A stretch of DNA of 64,000 bases from Agapanthus africanus (lineage: Eukaryota > Streptophyta > Magnoliopsida > Asparagales > Amaryllidaceae). The stretch is taken from positions 380,179,908-380,243,907 of the forward strand of contig JASDDO010000018.1 in assembly GCA_030015575.1 (NCBI GenBank). Direction: 5' to 3'. Positions 43,133-53,620 of this stretch are shown here, piece by piece. Positions within the stretch are counted from its first letter, which is position 1. The number at the start of each line of letters is the position of its first letter. The position numbers and the translations under genes were made by a program. A model generated the notes under the pieces. It ran no database searches. It saw only the letters and a list, made by a program, of their open reading frames with translations, and was not told the DNA's origin.

Positions 43133-43616
43133 TTTATGTCGTCCAAGTTTATTGCTATACACTTGATGACTTTCACGACCCTGTTTAGTTTTGTGACCTA
43201 TACACTGGGAATGGGAAAATCATAACTAGTAGAGGGTGTAAGGATGGTTTCGTTGTTGTTTGCAGACGGGAGCTAATGCAGAGGTCTTGAAGGTTGTTAC
43301 TGGCAGCTTTGATGTAGTCTTGGGAATGGAATTTCTTAGCACTTTCCACGCTCACATTGAGTGTAGAGTGAAGAAAGCGAATTTTCAGATTCCCGGACAC
43401 CCAGAGGTTGTATGAAGGAAGCAGTTCTGTCGGGCCAGTCGAGATTAGGGCTAGGCCGACAATTAGTGATCTTTCGTCGATGAAGGTTGCTTAAGATGAA
43501 GCGCCAGCTGTTGTTCGAGATTTCAAAGACGTGTTTGAAGACATATTAGGTTACCGCCGAGGCGAGACGTAGAGTTCGCAATTGATCTTATTCCTGGTGC
43601 AGCGCCAGTATCTAAA
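43133..43616 (+). pseudogene. G aspartic protease remnant
   Basis: After the stop at 43130-43132, pieces of a gypsy protease remain in shifting frames. The clearest is FDVVLGMEFLSTFHAHIEC (about 43309-43365), matching the DVILGMDWLS motif near the C-terminus of Tekay proteases, followed by IPGHPEVV. The stretch up to 43616 corresponds to the protease-RT linker (DFKDVFEDI-like, about 43520-43550). Not functional. Confidence 0.75.
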
Positions 43617-44425
43617 GTGTATTATCCAATGGCACCAGTGGAATTGAAAGAAGTTAAGAAGCAGGTTACTGAATTGCTTGAGAAGGGTTGGATTCGCAGC
43701 AGTAACTCGCCTTGGGGAGCTCTAGTTCTTTTAATAAAGAAGAAAGATGGCACAAGGAGGATGTGCATCGACTATCGGGAATTAAACCGGGTGACTATTA
43801 AGAACAAGTACCCGATCCCTCGCATTGGCGAACTATTTGAGCAGCTTAGTGGCGTGAGGGTATTCTCGAAGCTGGATTTGCGATCCGGATATCATCAGGT
43901 CCGAGTGAAAGCAGAGGATATTTGCAAGACGACGTTTCGAACTCGGTATGGACATTACGAGTACTTGGTGACGCCCTTCGGAGTAACGAATGCACCGGCG
44001 ATATTCATGGACTTGATGAACCGAATCTTTTCACCATTCTTGGACCAGTTTATTGTGGTGTTCATTGACGATATTCTGGTCTATTCAAAGAGTATTGAAG
44101 AGCATGCTGAACCTTTGAAGATCGCACTGCAGACGTTGAGACAAGAGAAATTATATGCGAAGATGAGCGAGTGCGAGTTTTGGCTGGAAGAAGTAAAGTT
44201 TTTAGGGCATGTTGTGTCTGGCGATGGAATCGCCGTTGATCCCGAAAGGATTGCAGCAGTTCGAGATTGGCCGATTCCGAGGAATGTTGCAGAGATAAGA
44301 AGCTTTCTTGGACTAGCCGAGTATTACAGAAGATTTATGGAGAACTTTGCTCGTCTGGCAGAGCCGTTGACCAAGCTTACGCGCAAGGAGGTACCATTTG
44401 TATGGACGGATAGGTGTGCGTCAGC
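43617..44425 (+). pseudogene. G reverse transcriptase (Ty3/gypsy), open but inside a broken element
   Basis: A continuous frame of about 270 codons covers the gypsy RT: entry motif [28 protein letters not shown], the first catalytic Asp in [12 protein letters not shown] (D87), the FGVTNAPA segment, and the FIDDILVYS box (D151, D152). It passes the thumb and connection ([10 protein letters not shown]) and reaches [15 protein letters not shown]. After about 44425 the RNase H continues in the +1 frame, so a frameshift separates them. The RT fold itself looks complete. The listed ORF runs on to 44585 in the wrong frame. Without Gag, protease or a start context it is not expected to work. Confidence 0.88.
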
Positions 44426-45135
44426 TTTTGAAGCAGAAGTTGATAACCGCTCCTATTCTGACCGTGCCAGACAGTTCCGGGGGATTAGTGATTCACAGCG
44501 ACGCATCTGGGAAAGGATTGAGATGTGTATTAATGCAGCATGGGAAGGTTGTAGCGTACGCATCGAAACAGTTGAAGACCCATGAGAAGAATTACCCAAC
44601 TCATGACTTGGAGCTTGCGGCTGTGATCTTCGCTTTGAAGATTTGGAGACACTACCTTTTGGGCGAAAGGGTCGAGGTTTTCATGGATCATAAAAGCTTG
44701 AAGTATGTGTTCACGCAGAAGGAACTCATTGAAGACTTTCGGAGGTTTGATTTGGAGGTTGTGCTACCGCATTCTTCAGGACAGTGGATGCAGCTGCAGG
44801 TGCATTCGTCGTTAATCGAGAATATTAACGCAGCGCAATCGCAGGACCCTAGATTGCAAAAGTTTCGAGAACAGGTTGAAGCTGGATTTCGAACAGATTT
44901 ATTGATCCATGAGGATGGTTCGTTGAGTTATGGTAGCCGTTTGTGTGTGCCAAAGGGAGATATTTGCGAAGAACTTATGAAGGAGGCACACAGTTCAGCA
45001 TATTCCGTACATCCAGGAGGCACGAAGATGTACCGTGATTTACGACAGCAATTCTGGTGGGAAGGCATGAAATGGGAGATTGCCCGCTTTGTGGCAAAGT
45101 GCTTGGTGTGTCAGCAAGTTAAGGCTGAACATTAA
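44426..45135 (+). pseudogene. G RNase H and integrase zinc finger
   Basis: Frame 44398-45135 carries RNase H ([20 protein letters not shown] with the first acidic residue; [19 protein letters not shown] with the Glu; [12 protein letters not shown]). It then jumps from KEL to [11 protein letters not shown], so about 50 residues at the end of RNase H are deleted. The integrase H2C2 finger follows ([29 protein letters not shown]). A TAA at 45133-45135 ends it; the next in-frame codons continue with RVADLLQPL, so the stop probably replaced a Gln codon by C-to-T. Confidence 0.85.
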
Positions 45136-45744
45136 AGGGTTGCTGATTTATTACAACCACTTCCGATTCCTCAGTGGAAGTGGGAACATATAACCATGGA
45201 TTTCGTAACAGCTCAACCGCGGAGTCCAAAAGGCAACAATGCAGTATGGGTGATTGTTGATCGTTTGACCAAGGCAGCTTATTTCATTCCTTTTCGGGTT
45301 GGTCAATCGACGGAAACTTTAGCAGAGCGGTACATGCAGGAGATTGTAAGATTGCATGGAGTACCGGTGAGTATCGTGTCCGACCATGACACTCGGTTCT
45401 TATTACACTTCAGGAGAAGCTTACAGGAAAGTTTGGGGACTCGATTGAAGTTTAGCACAGCTTATCATCCTCAAACAGATGGCCAGTTGGAGAGAACGAT
45501 CCAAACTCTTGAAAATATGTTGAGAGCTTGCATGTTGGACTTCAAGGGTTCATGGGAGGATCATCTACATTTAGTGGAGTTTTCTTACAACAACAGTTTC
45601 CAGGCGATTATTCAGATGGCTCCATTCGAAACTTTGTATGGTCGCAAGTGTCGTTCACCTGTTTGTTGGGATGATGACGGTGAACGAAAATTGTTAGGAC
45701 CAGATTTGGTTGTGCAGACAGTTGAGAAAGTTAATGCTATCTGA
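45136..45744 (+). pseudogene. G integrase core
   Basis: Same frame as the upstream RNase H, reopened after the 45133 stop. Counting from the Met at 45196, the catalytic residues are D2 (MDFVTA), D63 (SDHDTRF) and E99 (QLERTIQ), a DD35E spacing. The core extends through FSYNNSFQ and FETLYGRKCRSPVCW to a TGA at 45742-45744. The usual C-terminal GPFEIL-type domain is deleted: only DRQKS is seen before the chromodomain remnant. Confidence 0.86.
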
Positions 45745-45786
45745 AATCATATGAAGACAGCATAAGACAGACAGAAGAGTTCGGAA

Positions 45787-45969
45787 CTGACTGTACGAGA
45801 AGACCTAACTTTTGAGGAGCGGCCGATTGCAATTGTGGATCGAAGGGAAAAGGTTCTTAAGAACTAGGTTATCCCTCTTGTACTTGTTTCTTGGGGTAGT
45901 CGCTCACATGGTGAGTCAACTTGGGGACGAGAAGATGAAATCCGGCAGAACTTTCCCCACCTTTTCTAG
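45787..45969 (+). pseudogene. G chromodomain remnant
   Basis: In one frame: LTVREDLTFEERPIAIVD, then RREKVLKN, a TAG, then VIPLVLVSWGS, STWGREDEIRQNFPHLF and a TAG. This matches the end of Tekay/Del integrases, where a chromodomain (pattern IPLVKVLWRN...ATWE.E) guides insertion into marked chromatin. One stop inside. It supports calling G a chromovirus. Confidence 0.8.
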
Positions 45970-46003
45970 TAGTTGTTGGACATTTATCTTTTGTGTTCTT
46001 GGA

Positions 46004-46040
46004 ATTTCGAGGACGAAATTCTTTTTGTAGTTGGGTATAA
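46004..46040 (+). promoter_or_regulatory. G polypurine tract region
   Basis: TTTCGAGGACGAAATTC followed by TAGTTGGGTATAA lies directly before the 3' LTR. A GGACGAAATTC block before the LTR is common in plant chromoviruses; the tract itself is partly decayed. Confidence 0.6.
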
Positions 46041-49000
46041 TGTAACAACCGAGTCCTGTTATACCAATTTCAGTTACGTATGTGTTGTTGTGGTATTTAT
46101 TTCATTTATCATGTTTGGTTGCAAATGGTAATTTACTTTATATCCGACCATTTACTTGAGCTCGTTGTTTCATAGTTATAGATTACACGAACATTTCATA
46201 TATTGCTTATAACAATTTAAGTCCCTTAAAATAATTTAAAAATACATGACATGGCCTGCTTGTTACCCCTAGCCCTGTGGTAGCGTTCTTGCACCGTGTT
46301 CTCGTCCCGTTCAGTGAAACGGACGTGCTTGGACGGCTATGTGCACGTGCGTGCGTCCGTTCTTGGGGGTATGCTTTTCTGTTACAAAATCCTTCATTTT
46401 AATTTTTGGAACTTGCTAATAATTTTCATATTTCAAATCCAAAATTTTGGACCCGACCCGGGCGCTTTTCTAAAATGTTTTATATTCCGCTAAAATTCAA
46501 TTATTTGAATTTTAAATCTAAATTCTAATTATTTTTAATCCATTTAAAGATTGTGCAGCCGGCACAATATTTTCTAAAGTTATTAAAAATCTTTTAATAT
46601 TTTTCCTAAGCTAATTTACTTTTCCCCAGCCAATCAAAACCTCCCTCTGTTGCACTGGGCCCCCCACATGTTTCCTTTCCTCACTAAATTTTTTCTTTGT
46701 TTCCCTCATATTCTTTAAAACCCCGTGAGCCAATCACAACCCCTCTTTCCCTCGTACCGGGCCCACTGACCCCCCTCTCTCTCCTTTCCTTTTCTTATTC
46801 TCTCTCTTATCGCGCTTTCTCTCATCGCTTGCGAATACTGTGCACTCCTCGATTCCCGTCACCGCCTTCAAGTTCTGGTCACCTCCCTTCTTGCGCCCAT
46901 ATATTCTTCGTCTTCCTTTTTTCTGCAAACCCATCACGAGAACCCTAGCCGCTTCTCCTCCTCGTCGCACACAGCCGACGACGAAGCCCCCGACCTCGCT
47001 TCTCATCCCTCACCACCATCTCCTCCCTCGACCTCATTTCCTTCCTCTCCGCTGCTTCCCTCCAAACCCAGAAACCCTTCACCAAACCCCTGTAACCCTA
47101 ACCCTACTCCTCTACCCCCTCCTCCCTCAACTCACCGCCGATCTCACCCACTCTCCTCTCCTCCTCATCCTCCTTCCCTTTTTCTCCTTCATCTTTTTCT
47201 TCTCTGCTTAACCCTATACAACCACTGCAGTCGCGACCCATTTCCCCAGGCACCCTGCACCCTCGTCGGAGCTTCGCCGACCATTCCCCATCGCCATCGC
47301 CATCTCCCCCTCTCCTCTGCTCTCCACATAGCACCCAAAACCCTGCATCACAACTCCAGAAAACCAGACCCAAGCCCAAACCCTAACCAAACCCTAGCTC
47401 TTCTAAAACCATTCTCCGGCGCCCCTCACCGCCGTCGATCTCGCCACCACTGCTAGCACACCCCTCTGCAACCTAGTAAGCCATCGTACACACCTTTCTC
47501 CTCTACTCTCTTTCTTCTTGCTTTCTTTTTCTTTTTCCTTAAGATCTTGTTTCTTGTATTCGCTGTTTTGCCAAGATCGTCGGAGTTGGCCACGACGTCG
47601 ACGATCCCGACGACCCAGCGAGGACCTCTGACCCGTGTGTTTCCACTGTTCGTCATTTGGATTCATTCCGTGTACCGTGCGCACGTCGCGACTTTTCCCG
47701 CCGACGCGAGACGTTCCATTTTCCATATTGCGATCCGTCGAGGCAAGTGAAACTTGCTACATGCTATTATTCCTATATTAATTTATCTATTTTCCTATTA
47801 AATCTATAGATAGAATCTAAAGTATTGAATTCCAAGTTAACAGCACAATGTTCCGTTTACATATTTCAGATCTACAACTCGAAACCTAACTGTTGCATCT
47901 AGTTGACTATACCTAGTAATCACATTTATATGTTAGATCACATAATCACAATTGTTTTATAGCCATATTACCCTTTTGTAGTTTTTACCCTATCGGATGA
48001 CACGTTGCATACATTTAGCCTTATTCATATTCAATTGCATCTCTAGATTGTTTTAATACATATTAATATGATTTTATCATCCACATTTGTTATACTGCAT
48101 TCCTGAAATGTTAAAACTATTCTTTAAACCTAAACTAATAACCGTGCATCCAAGTAGTTTAATCCGTACCTATTGACATATCATATTACATGTGCCAGTT
48201 CTTGTTCTGATAATAACCATGCTTGTCTATTTGTAACCATGATTTTGCTAGTTGATTATGAGCACCCACATGATATCTTGTACACCCTGACGTGACTTGC
48301 TACACATATTACTTGACCCGACGTGGTACCGTACACTCTTGACATGACATGGCACTTAAATACACTACTTGACCTGACCTGATGTACCATAGCTTTACCC
48401 GTTACCTGATCTTGTGTCTAATGCCAACAAACATAACCTGTAGTCCTTGCGGACCGTTTGTGTTGTCTATCCAGACAAACCTGTACCTGCCTGATCCTGT
48501 GTTGGCATTAACTCCAGATTACTTGAATACCTGACTTGAACACATATAACTTGGGGGTATGGGGAAATCAATGATGAAACCTGACTTGTAACTCGACAGT
48601 TGGTTGCTTTTACTGATCAGTTTAGAGGCTAGGCCCGCCTTGGGATACTGCTGCTGACCTCATTCGTCTTTACATATTCCCTGTTTTAGTGCCTAGCGGC
48701 ACGTCTCGGTTTCAGCCCGAGAGTCTTAGACCGTGGTCTCGGGCATGCACGGGATACTATTGAGTTACATCGATGATTCATCAAATTGATTTCAAATACT
48801 TAAGAGTAGATAACCCAATAGACCAGTTTAGATTACTCACCATACACTGCCTTTCACTGCCTTGATTTATATTGTTGTTACACCTGCTTTACAACTTATG
48901 ATTATATTTGCATGCCTTGCTATATTATTACTGCTTGATGTTACGACGCGCTGACGTCTGGGTTTTGCATGGCCCAGATCCCGTACCTTTGCTGCAGTCC

Positions 49001-49324
49001 GAGCAGGAGTACTTCAGCCAACAGGCTGCGCAGTGAGGATTCAGTTGTAGTTAGTTCTTTACTTTTCAGCATTTTATTTCCTGATGTGAGCCCGCATTGT
49101 GGGACATACATTCCAGTTATATTTTGTATTAGATCTTTTACTTCCGCATTATTATTCTTGACTCATTTTATTTTGTCTTATGGACATGTATTAGATAGTT
49201 TTATTTTGTTCTTGATATCTCTACAGTCGTAATGCGAATGTGGAAGGACAATTCCTATCCACAGGTAGCATGGTTGGCTATGTCATGTGCCTACTTAGCG
49301 TACTCTGGGAAGCGGGGCGTGACA
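46041..49324 (+). repeat. G 3' LTR
   Basis: 3284 bp, TGTAACAACC to GGGGCGTGACA, followed by the TSD CCCGA. Uninterrupted copy of the LTR split by C; the multibranch inverted repeat is at 48418-48510. Confidence 0.95.
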
Positions 49325-49329
49325 CCCGA

Positions 49330-50506
49330 TATACGATACTCATAGACGAATAGACCGGACTGTACAGAGATTGTCACAGATATGCTCAGTAGGATTTCAG
49401 GATGAGTTCGCTCGTCAGATTCCCTTTCACTCAATACATGGGCAGCCGTTACGTACAGCTAGTATCACTGACGTGCTTGTGGTTAAACCCACTGCCAGCG
49501 TATTGACAAGTCTTTAGAGTCCCCCACAGAAAGTTTCCCAAGTTCCGACGAAACGTTGTAGAGGCCGTATGGTTTTTTGGCAGGGTTCGATCATATACGT
49601 GCACTCGTGCACGGATCATGATCGGACGGATTATACTAGTGGGCTTTGGTTTAAGCCGGATCCTAGTATTAGATTGTTCGATTACTTTCGTCTCGTTGTA
49701 TTCGTATTCAGTCGGAATACGGATGCAGGTATGTATATACGGATGAGGGGTATTCTTGTAATCCGTTACAAGATTACTTTAGTAGATGCCATATTATTTT
49801 TCTTAGATTATAACATTTTAGTTTAAATGTTTTTTGGTGGAAAATGTGAGCATGAGGCATTTAATGAAGGCATGGCTCAAGTGGCGACTCATGGAGACAC
49901 TATTGATCCATGCTTGCCATTTATTTGTATGTGAGATATTTTTGTGGAGTTTTTCTTTTTCTTTAATTGAAAAACAACAAAAAAATACCACATAAAGATA
50001 AGTGGGCAGCCATCAACATTTGGTGAAAAAAATCTCATTTTTTCTTGTGCTTGGTTTTTGCTCACTAGCTTTTTCTTTGAGCTCACAAGTTCCATCCATG
50101 GGCATTTTCTTCACCTCCACCCTATCCCTCTCATGTGTTGAGAATCCTAGGGTGATTGAGACAAACTTATCACACACTATCTCTACTTCACCTTGGACAT
50201 GTCGGCTAGCAAACTTCATGTCCGAGTTGCTTCGGTTTAGAAGCGGGAGCCCATATAAAGATTCCTCAACGCGGTGCCACTTCGACGAGCGAGACCGGAG
50301 AGCGAACTTCGTCGGGGCATCCGCAACAAGCAATGGACAAAGATTGAAGACCAAAGGATACGGATCGATCGGTATAATCTCTGAACTCATTCTTTAGTTA
50401 GCCAGTTAATGGTTCGATCAAGGTGATTGGTTATGGTAGCGCCAAGTTTCAAAAGTTTTTGTTTCGTATTTGGCCTCGGATTGACGGCCGGGGCGCTGCC
50501 GTAAGC
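49330..50506 (+). repeat. D 3' LTR, segment 2 of 2
   Basis: Resumes with TATACGATACTCATAGACG, the reverse complement of a block in the B LTR near 16350, and runs to GGATTGACGGCCGGGGCGC near 50500. The terminal GTGCACTTACA has decayed to GTAAGCC. Several internal parts differ from A and B, for example around 49830-50100. Confidence 0.8.
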
Positions 50507-50509
50507 CAA

Positions 50510-53500
50510 CAAGAGGAAAGATGCTGAATGTTATGGTTGCTAGGGCACCTGAGCCCAAGCACAAATCTGTCTTCGAACGGTTTTCCGTCGCTCTAGCCAT
50601 GGGCAAGGTCGTTGACTTAAAGGTGACCACAAAACATCCCGGGCGATGCCCGCGACGACCGCACACTCGAATGTCTTCTCTAGATTCTCCGTCAATCGGC
50701 CTACGGCGGATTCCAGAAAAGCAGATGCCCGCCAAGCCTTGAAAACTAAGAAGTTAAGGCAGAAATGGCTCAGATACAGAGCCAAAAAAGGGCTAGGGCT
50801 CCTGCGCAGCTGGATTTCGTGAGGTTTCGAAGGATGGTCACCCCGCGACATAAGCCGGGCCGGTTGTGAAGCTCGCTAACTCTTTTGAACCATTGAAACT
50901 GGTTCAGAAGAATGCTATGACCATGAGAATAAAAAAGCAGACGATCCAAAGAGTCCTACAAAGAGGTGTGTTTAAGCTCCAAAATCGAAGGCATGATACA
51001 GTCTCATCAAGAGTCTATCAGGCTCTTGTTGCCACATGAAGGCCAAGGAGAGAGTTAGAGCAGAGGGTACCGGTTTTACCCTAAGCTCCAGCTAGATTAA
51101 CTGTCTTCAGCCGCCTATCCTTTCCTAAAGAGAGCGGGTCGAAGCAATGGGCCAAAGGCTTGGCAAATACTGCTGCTAATAGAGAAGGCTTGGCTGGATG
51201 CACGGTCTATATGATCTATATGGCAGACACGCGCCCCAGTGATAATCTTCGCTGCAAGAATAAAGATGGGGCTACCACTTTCCAGACCCAATCGGGTTTG
51301 AATGTGGCTATTGCTTCCCAGCCTCCTCTGGAAGACAATGAAAACCCTTTTGGTGAGGCTGCTAAGAAAAAAGATCCCCTAATTCAGGAAGAGTCGAACT
51401 CAGATAGCGAGGATGAGCCAACTTACATCCCTAAGACCGCAAAACAACAGTTGCTCCTAGACCTCCGGAAACAGCTAAAAAATAAAGACAAGAAATTGAG
51501 TAAGCTCTACTCCAAGATCAACGATTTGACGAATGTCGTGATGCAACTCACAACCAAGATCGCTCAAGGGAAGTATAATCAATCACAATCCTCTACTCAT
51601 GAGCCGGGAGGTGATGCCCTGAAGTAGCCGACACATATATCTCTAAGTCTAAAGGTAGGTGAGCTGCATGAAAGTTGACCACAGTCAGCTTCGCGAAATC
51701 CTTGACTCTTGATGACAGTAGCGCGCTGACTCAAGATAAAATAATGGACTTGGTCACCAACAAAGTCAAGATATTGGTGACTGAAGCCGAAATGCAGAAA
51801 AAGGTCGGCAGTAGTGGGAGACTATATTCTGCACGATATGATCTCATGGAATTTCCCAGCGGCTACATCATCCCCAAATTCGAAAGGTTTGATGGGACGG
51901 GAAATATGAACCAGCACATCACTCACTTTAAAACATCGTGCGGGAATACCGGGGGCAATGACGTGCTTCTCCTTAGGCAGTTCGTTAATAGCTTGGTTGA
52001 TGTTGCTTTCGACTGGTACGCAAGCGTACCGGGCCGTTTGGTCACAATATTCGCTCAAATGGAATCTCTATTTAAACAAAGATTCATGAGTGTCAGCGAT
52101 AAAATCACCACTGCTGACCTTATGAGGACCAAGCCAGAGAACAACAAAAGCAACACAGATTTTATAGCCCGATGGAGTAATCTCACCGTCAAGTGCGAAC
52201 CGCCGTTAGAGCAGGACCAATTCGTTAGCCTTCTCATAGGAAATCTCGACAATTGGATGACTCCTTTCCTATGCACAACGGGTCTCAAAACATTTCAGGA
52301 GCTGATCAAGAAGATTCAGATGTTGTAACGCTCAAAGCACGAGTTCACTACGGACCTCCAAATTAACATATCTTTAAAGAACCGGAAGGATGATAATCGC
52401 AAAAGCGGGAGTTCCAACAATATCGACTCTTTCAATGCATCTGACGACGAGGGAAAGCAAAGAACGGGCGGATCAAAGACCAACCGACCTCGGAAGCCAG
52501 TACTGGGGGAGGGAGAATCGACCCTAGAAGAGAAGATGAATAAAGTTTATTTCTTTAGAAAAGACAAAATCTTAAAAATATTCAAGGACGTCCTAAATAA
52601 CGGTTTACAATTGGCAGAATCAAAAAGACCGCAAGAAGCGATTATGACCGACAACCCCAAATATTGCCTATTTCACCGAGTGGTGAGTCATGCCATTGAA
52701 GACTGCTTTGTTTTCAAGAATTGGGCGGAGAAACAATACAAGGTCAGAGAAATCAAACATTCCAAGGACGTGTTAGTAAACAATCAAGCCGCGACCGCCA
52801 ACTTCATACAAACGGAAGCCGAAGTCATCTGGGAATAGACGACTCAATCGTCCGCTCCAAGAAATGATTCCAATCTGCCGCAACCTCCCTGGATCGTATT
52901 CCTGTCCAGAAAAGAAGGAGAAAATGTTGAAGCTGCTTCAGAGAGAACCCAGAATTGAATGGGGGGATCAAATAGAGCCCACTGTTCCGGGCATCAATTC
53001 GGCTCGATCAAGCTCAAAGCCCAAGAATCTTAAGAAGAAGAAAAAGAGGAATGCGGCTCGACTTGAAAAGGGGTCTATGAGGAAATCGGCCATCCAAAAA
53101 TATATCGATTCTCTTGAAGACTATGTGCAAAAGGAAAAATCCTTAATCAAATTGAAGGAGTTCTTCCCTAGAGAAGCGGCGGAAATCCTGGAATAATTGG
53201 AAGGCGATATTTGTGATGAAATCCCGGTAGTGACCAACTACCCCATCTATCTTGGCAGCAATTCTGAGAAAGGGCTATGTTTTCTCAAAGAAGACGACGA
53301 GCTCGCCACGAAGGCCAACCAGATCCAGCTTCGGATCAACAAAGTACTGCCACCGAGACAGGGCAATACCCTAAAGGTAAAAGAAAAACAAATTGCAGCT
53401 GAAGGGGACGATGGAGAGCCAGCTCATAAAGACCCGAGCTCTCTCTCGATAGGCTATAACATCTTGGCTCATCTTCGGAACCTCTCCTCTCTCCTCAGTG

Positions 53501-53620
53501 TCTATGATGCTCTTGTCCTATTCAAGGATTTTAGAGATGTTCTCATTTAAACTCTACAAAACCCTAAGCGGTATCAGGATTGCTTCACAGAAATGAATAT
53601 GAAAGAAGCCATGTATACTC
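50510..53620 (+). pseudogene. Broken Ty3/gypsy (Tat-type) gag
   Basis: Plus-strand frames in series. 51160-51627 has a charged, coiled-coil-like stretch (LRKQLKNKDKKLSKLYSKI). 51675-52328 holds a retrotransposon Gag capsid domain (IIPKFERFDGTGNMNQH; FDWYASVPGR; FKQRFMS; LMRTKPENNKSNTDF). A stop at 52326-52328 is followed by the same open frame to 52838, with YCLFHRVVSHAIEDCFVFK, a knuckle-like segment of plant Tat Gags. A frameshift leads to 52864-53550, with one more stop at 53194-53196, ending with a SLLSVYDALVLFKDFRDVL segment. RT and integrase were not found downstream. D may be inserted in or next to this element. Not functional. Confidence 0.75.

Larger units (their letters stand above)
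28585..49324 (+). mobile_element. Element G: Tekay/Del-like chromovirus (Ty3/gypsy), decayed
   Basis: Plus-strand gypsy element of about 10.6 kb once element C is removed. The 5' LTR (28585-29220 plus 39352-42035, 3320 bp) starts TATAACAACC, with TG changed to TA. The 3' LTR is 46041-49324 (3284 bp, TGTAACAACC to GGGGCGTGACA). Internal region 42036-46040. The TSD CCCGA at 28580-28584 and 49325-49329 is perfect. Protein order is gag, protease, RT, RNase H, integrase, chromodomain remnant, the gypsy order with integrase last. LTRs over 3 kb and the C-terminal chromodomain fit the Tekay/Del clade. Large deletions, a frameshift and several stops make it inactive. Confidence 0.93.
26158..50506 (+). 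mobile_element. Element D: oldest copia relative, host of H and G
   Basis: The plus-strand sequence at 26158-27737 is the reverse-complement relative of the A and B internal regions. It is followed by a purine tract and an LTR starting TGTTGGCTATAGTGCCC at 27738, the A/B family start. This 3' LTR is split at 28584 by chromovirus G and resumes at 49330, ending in a decayed GGGGCGCTGCC end near 50506, for about 2.0 kb in all. H is inserted in its internal region at 26158, so D's 5' part lies beyond the left edge and its TSD cannot be checked. D has the most diverged LTR of its family and hosts two generations of later insertions, so it is the oldest layer here. Confidence 0.82.

Noticed and set aside
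50510-53620. A host gene made of several exons
   Set aside because: The frames match Gag capsid and knuckle-like segments of plant gypsy elements in order; the breaks are stops and shifts without clear splice sites.
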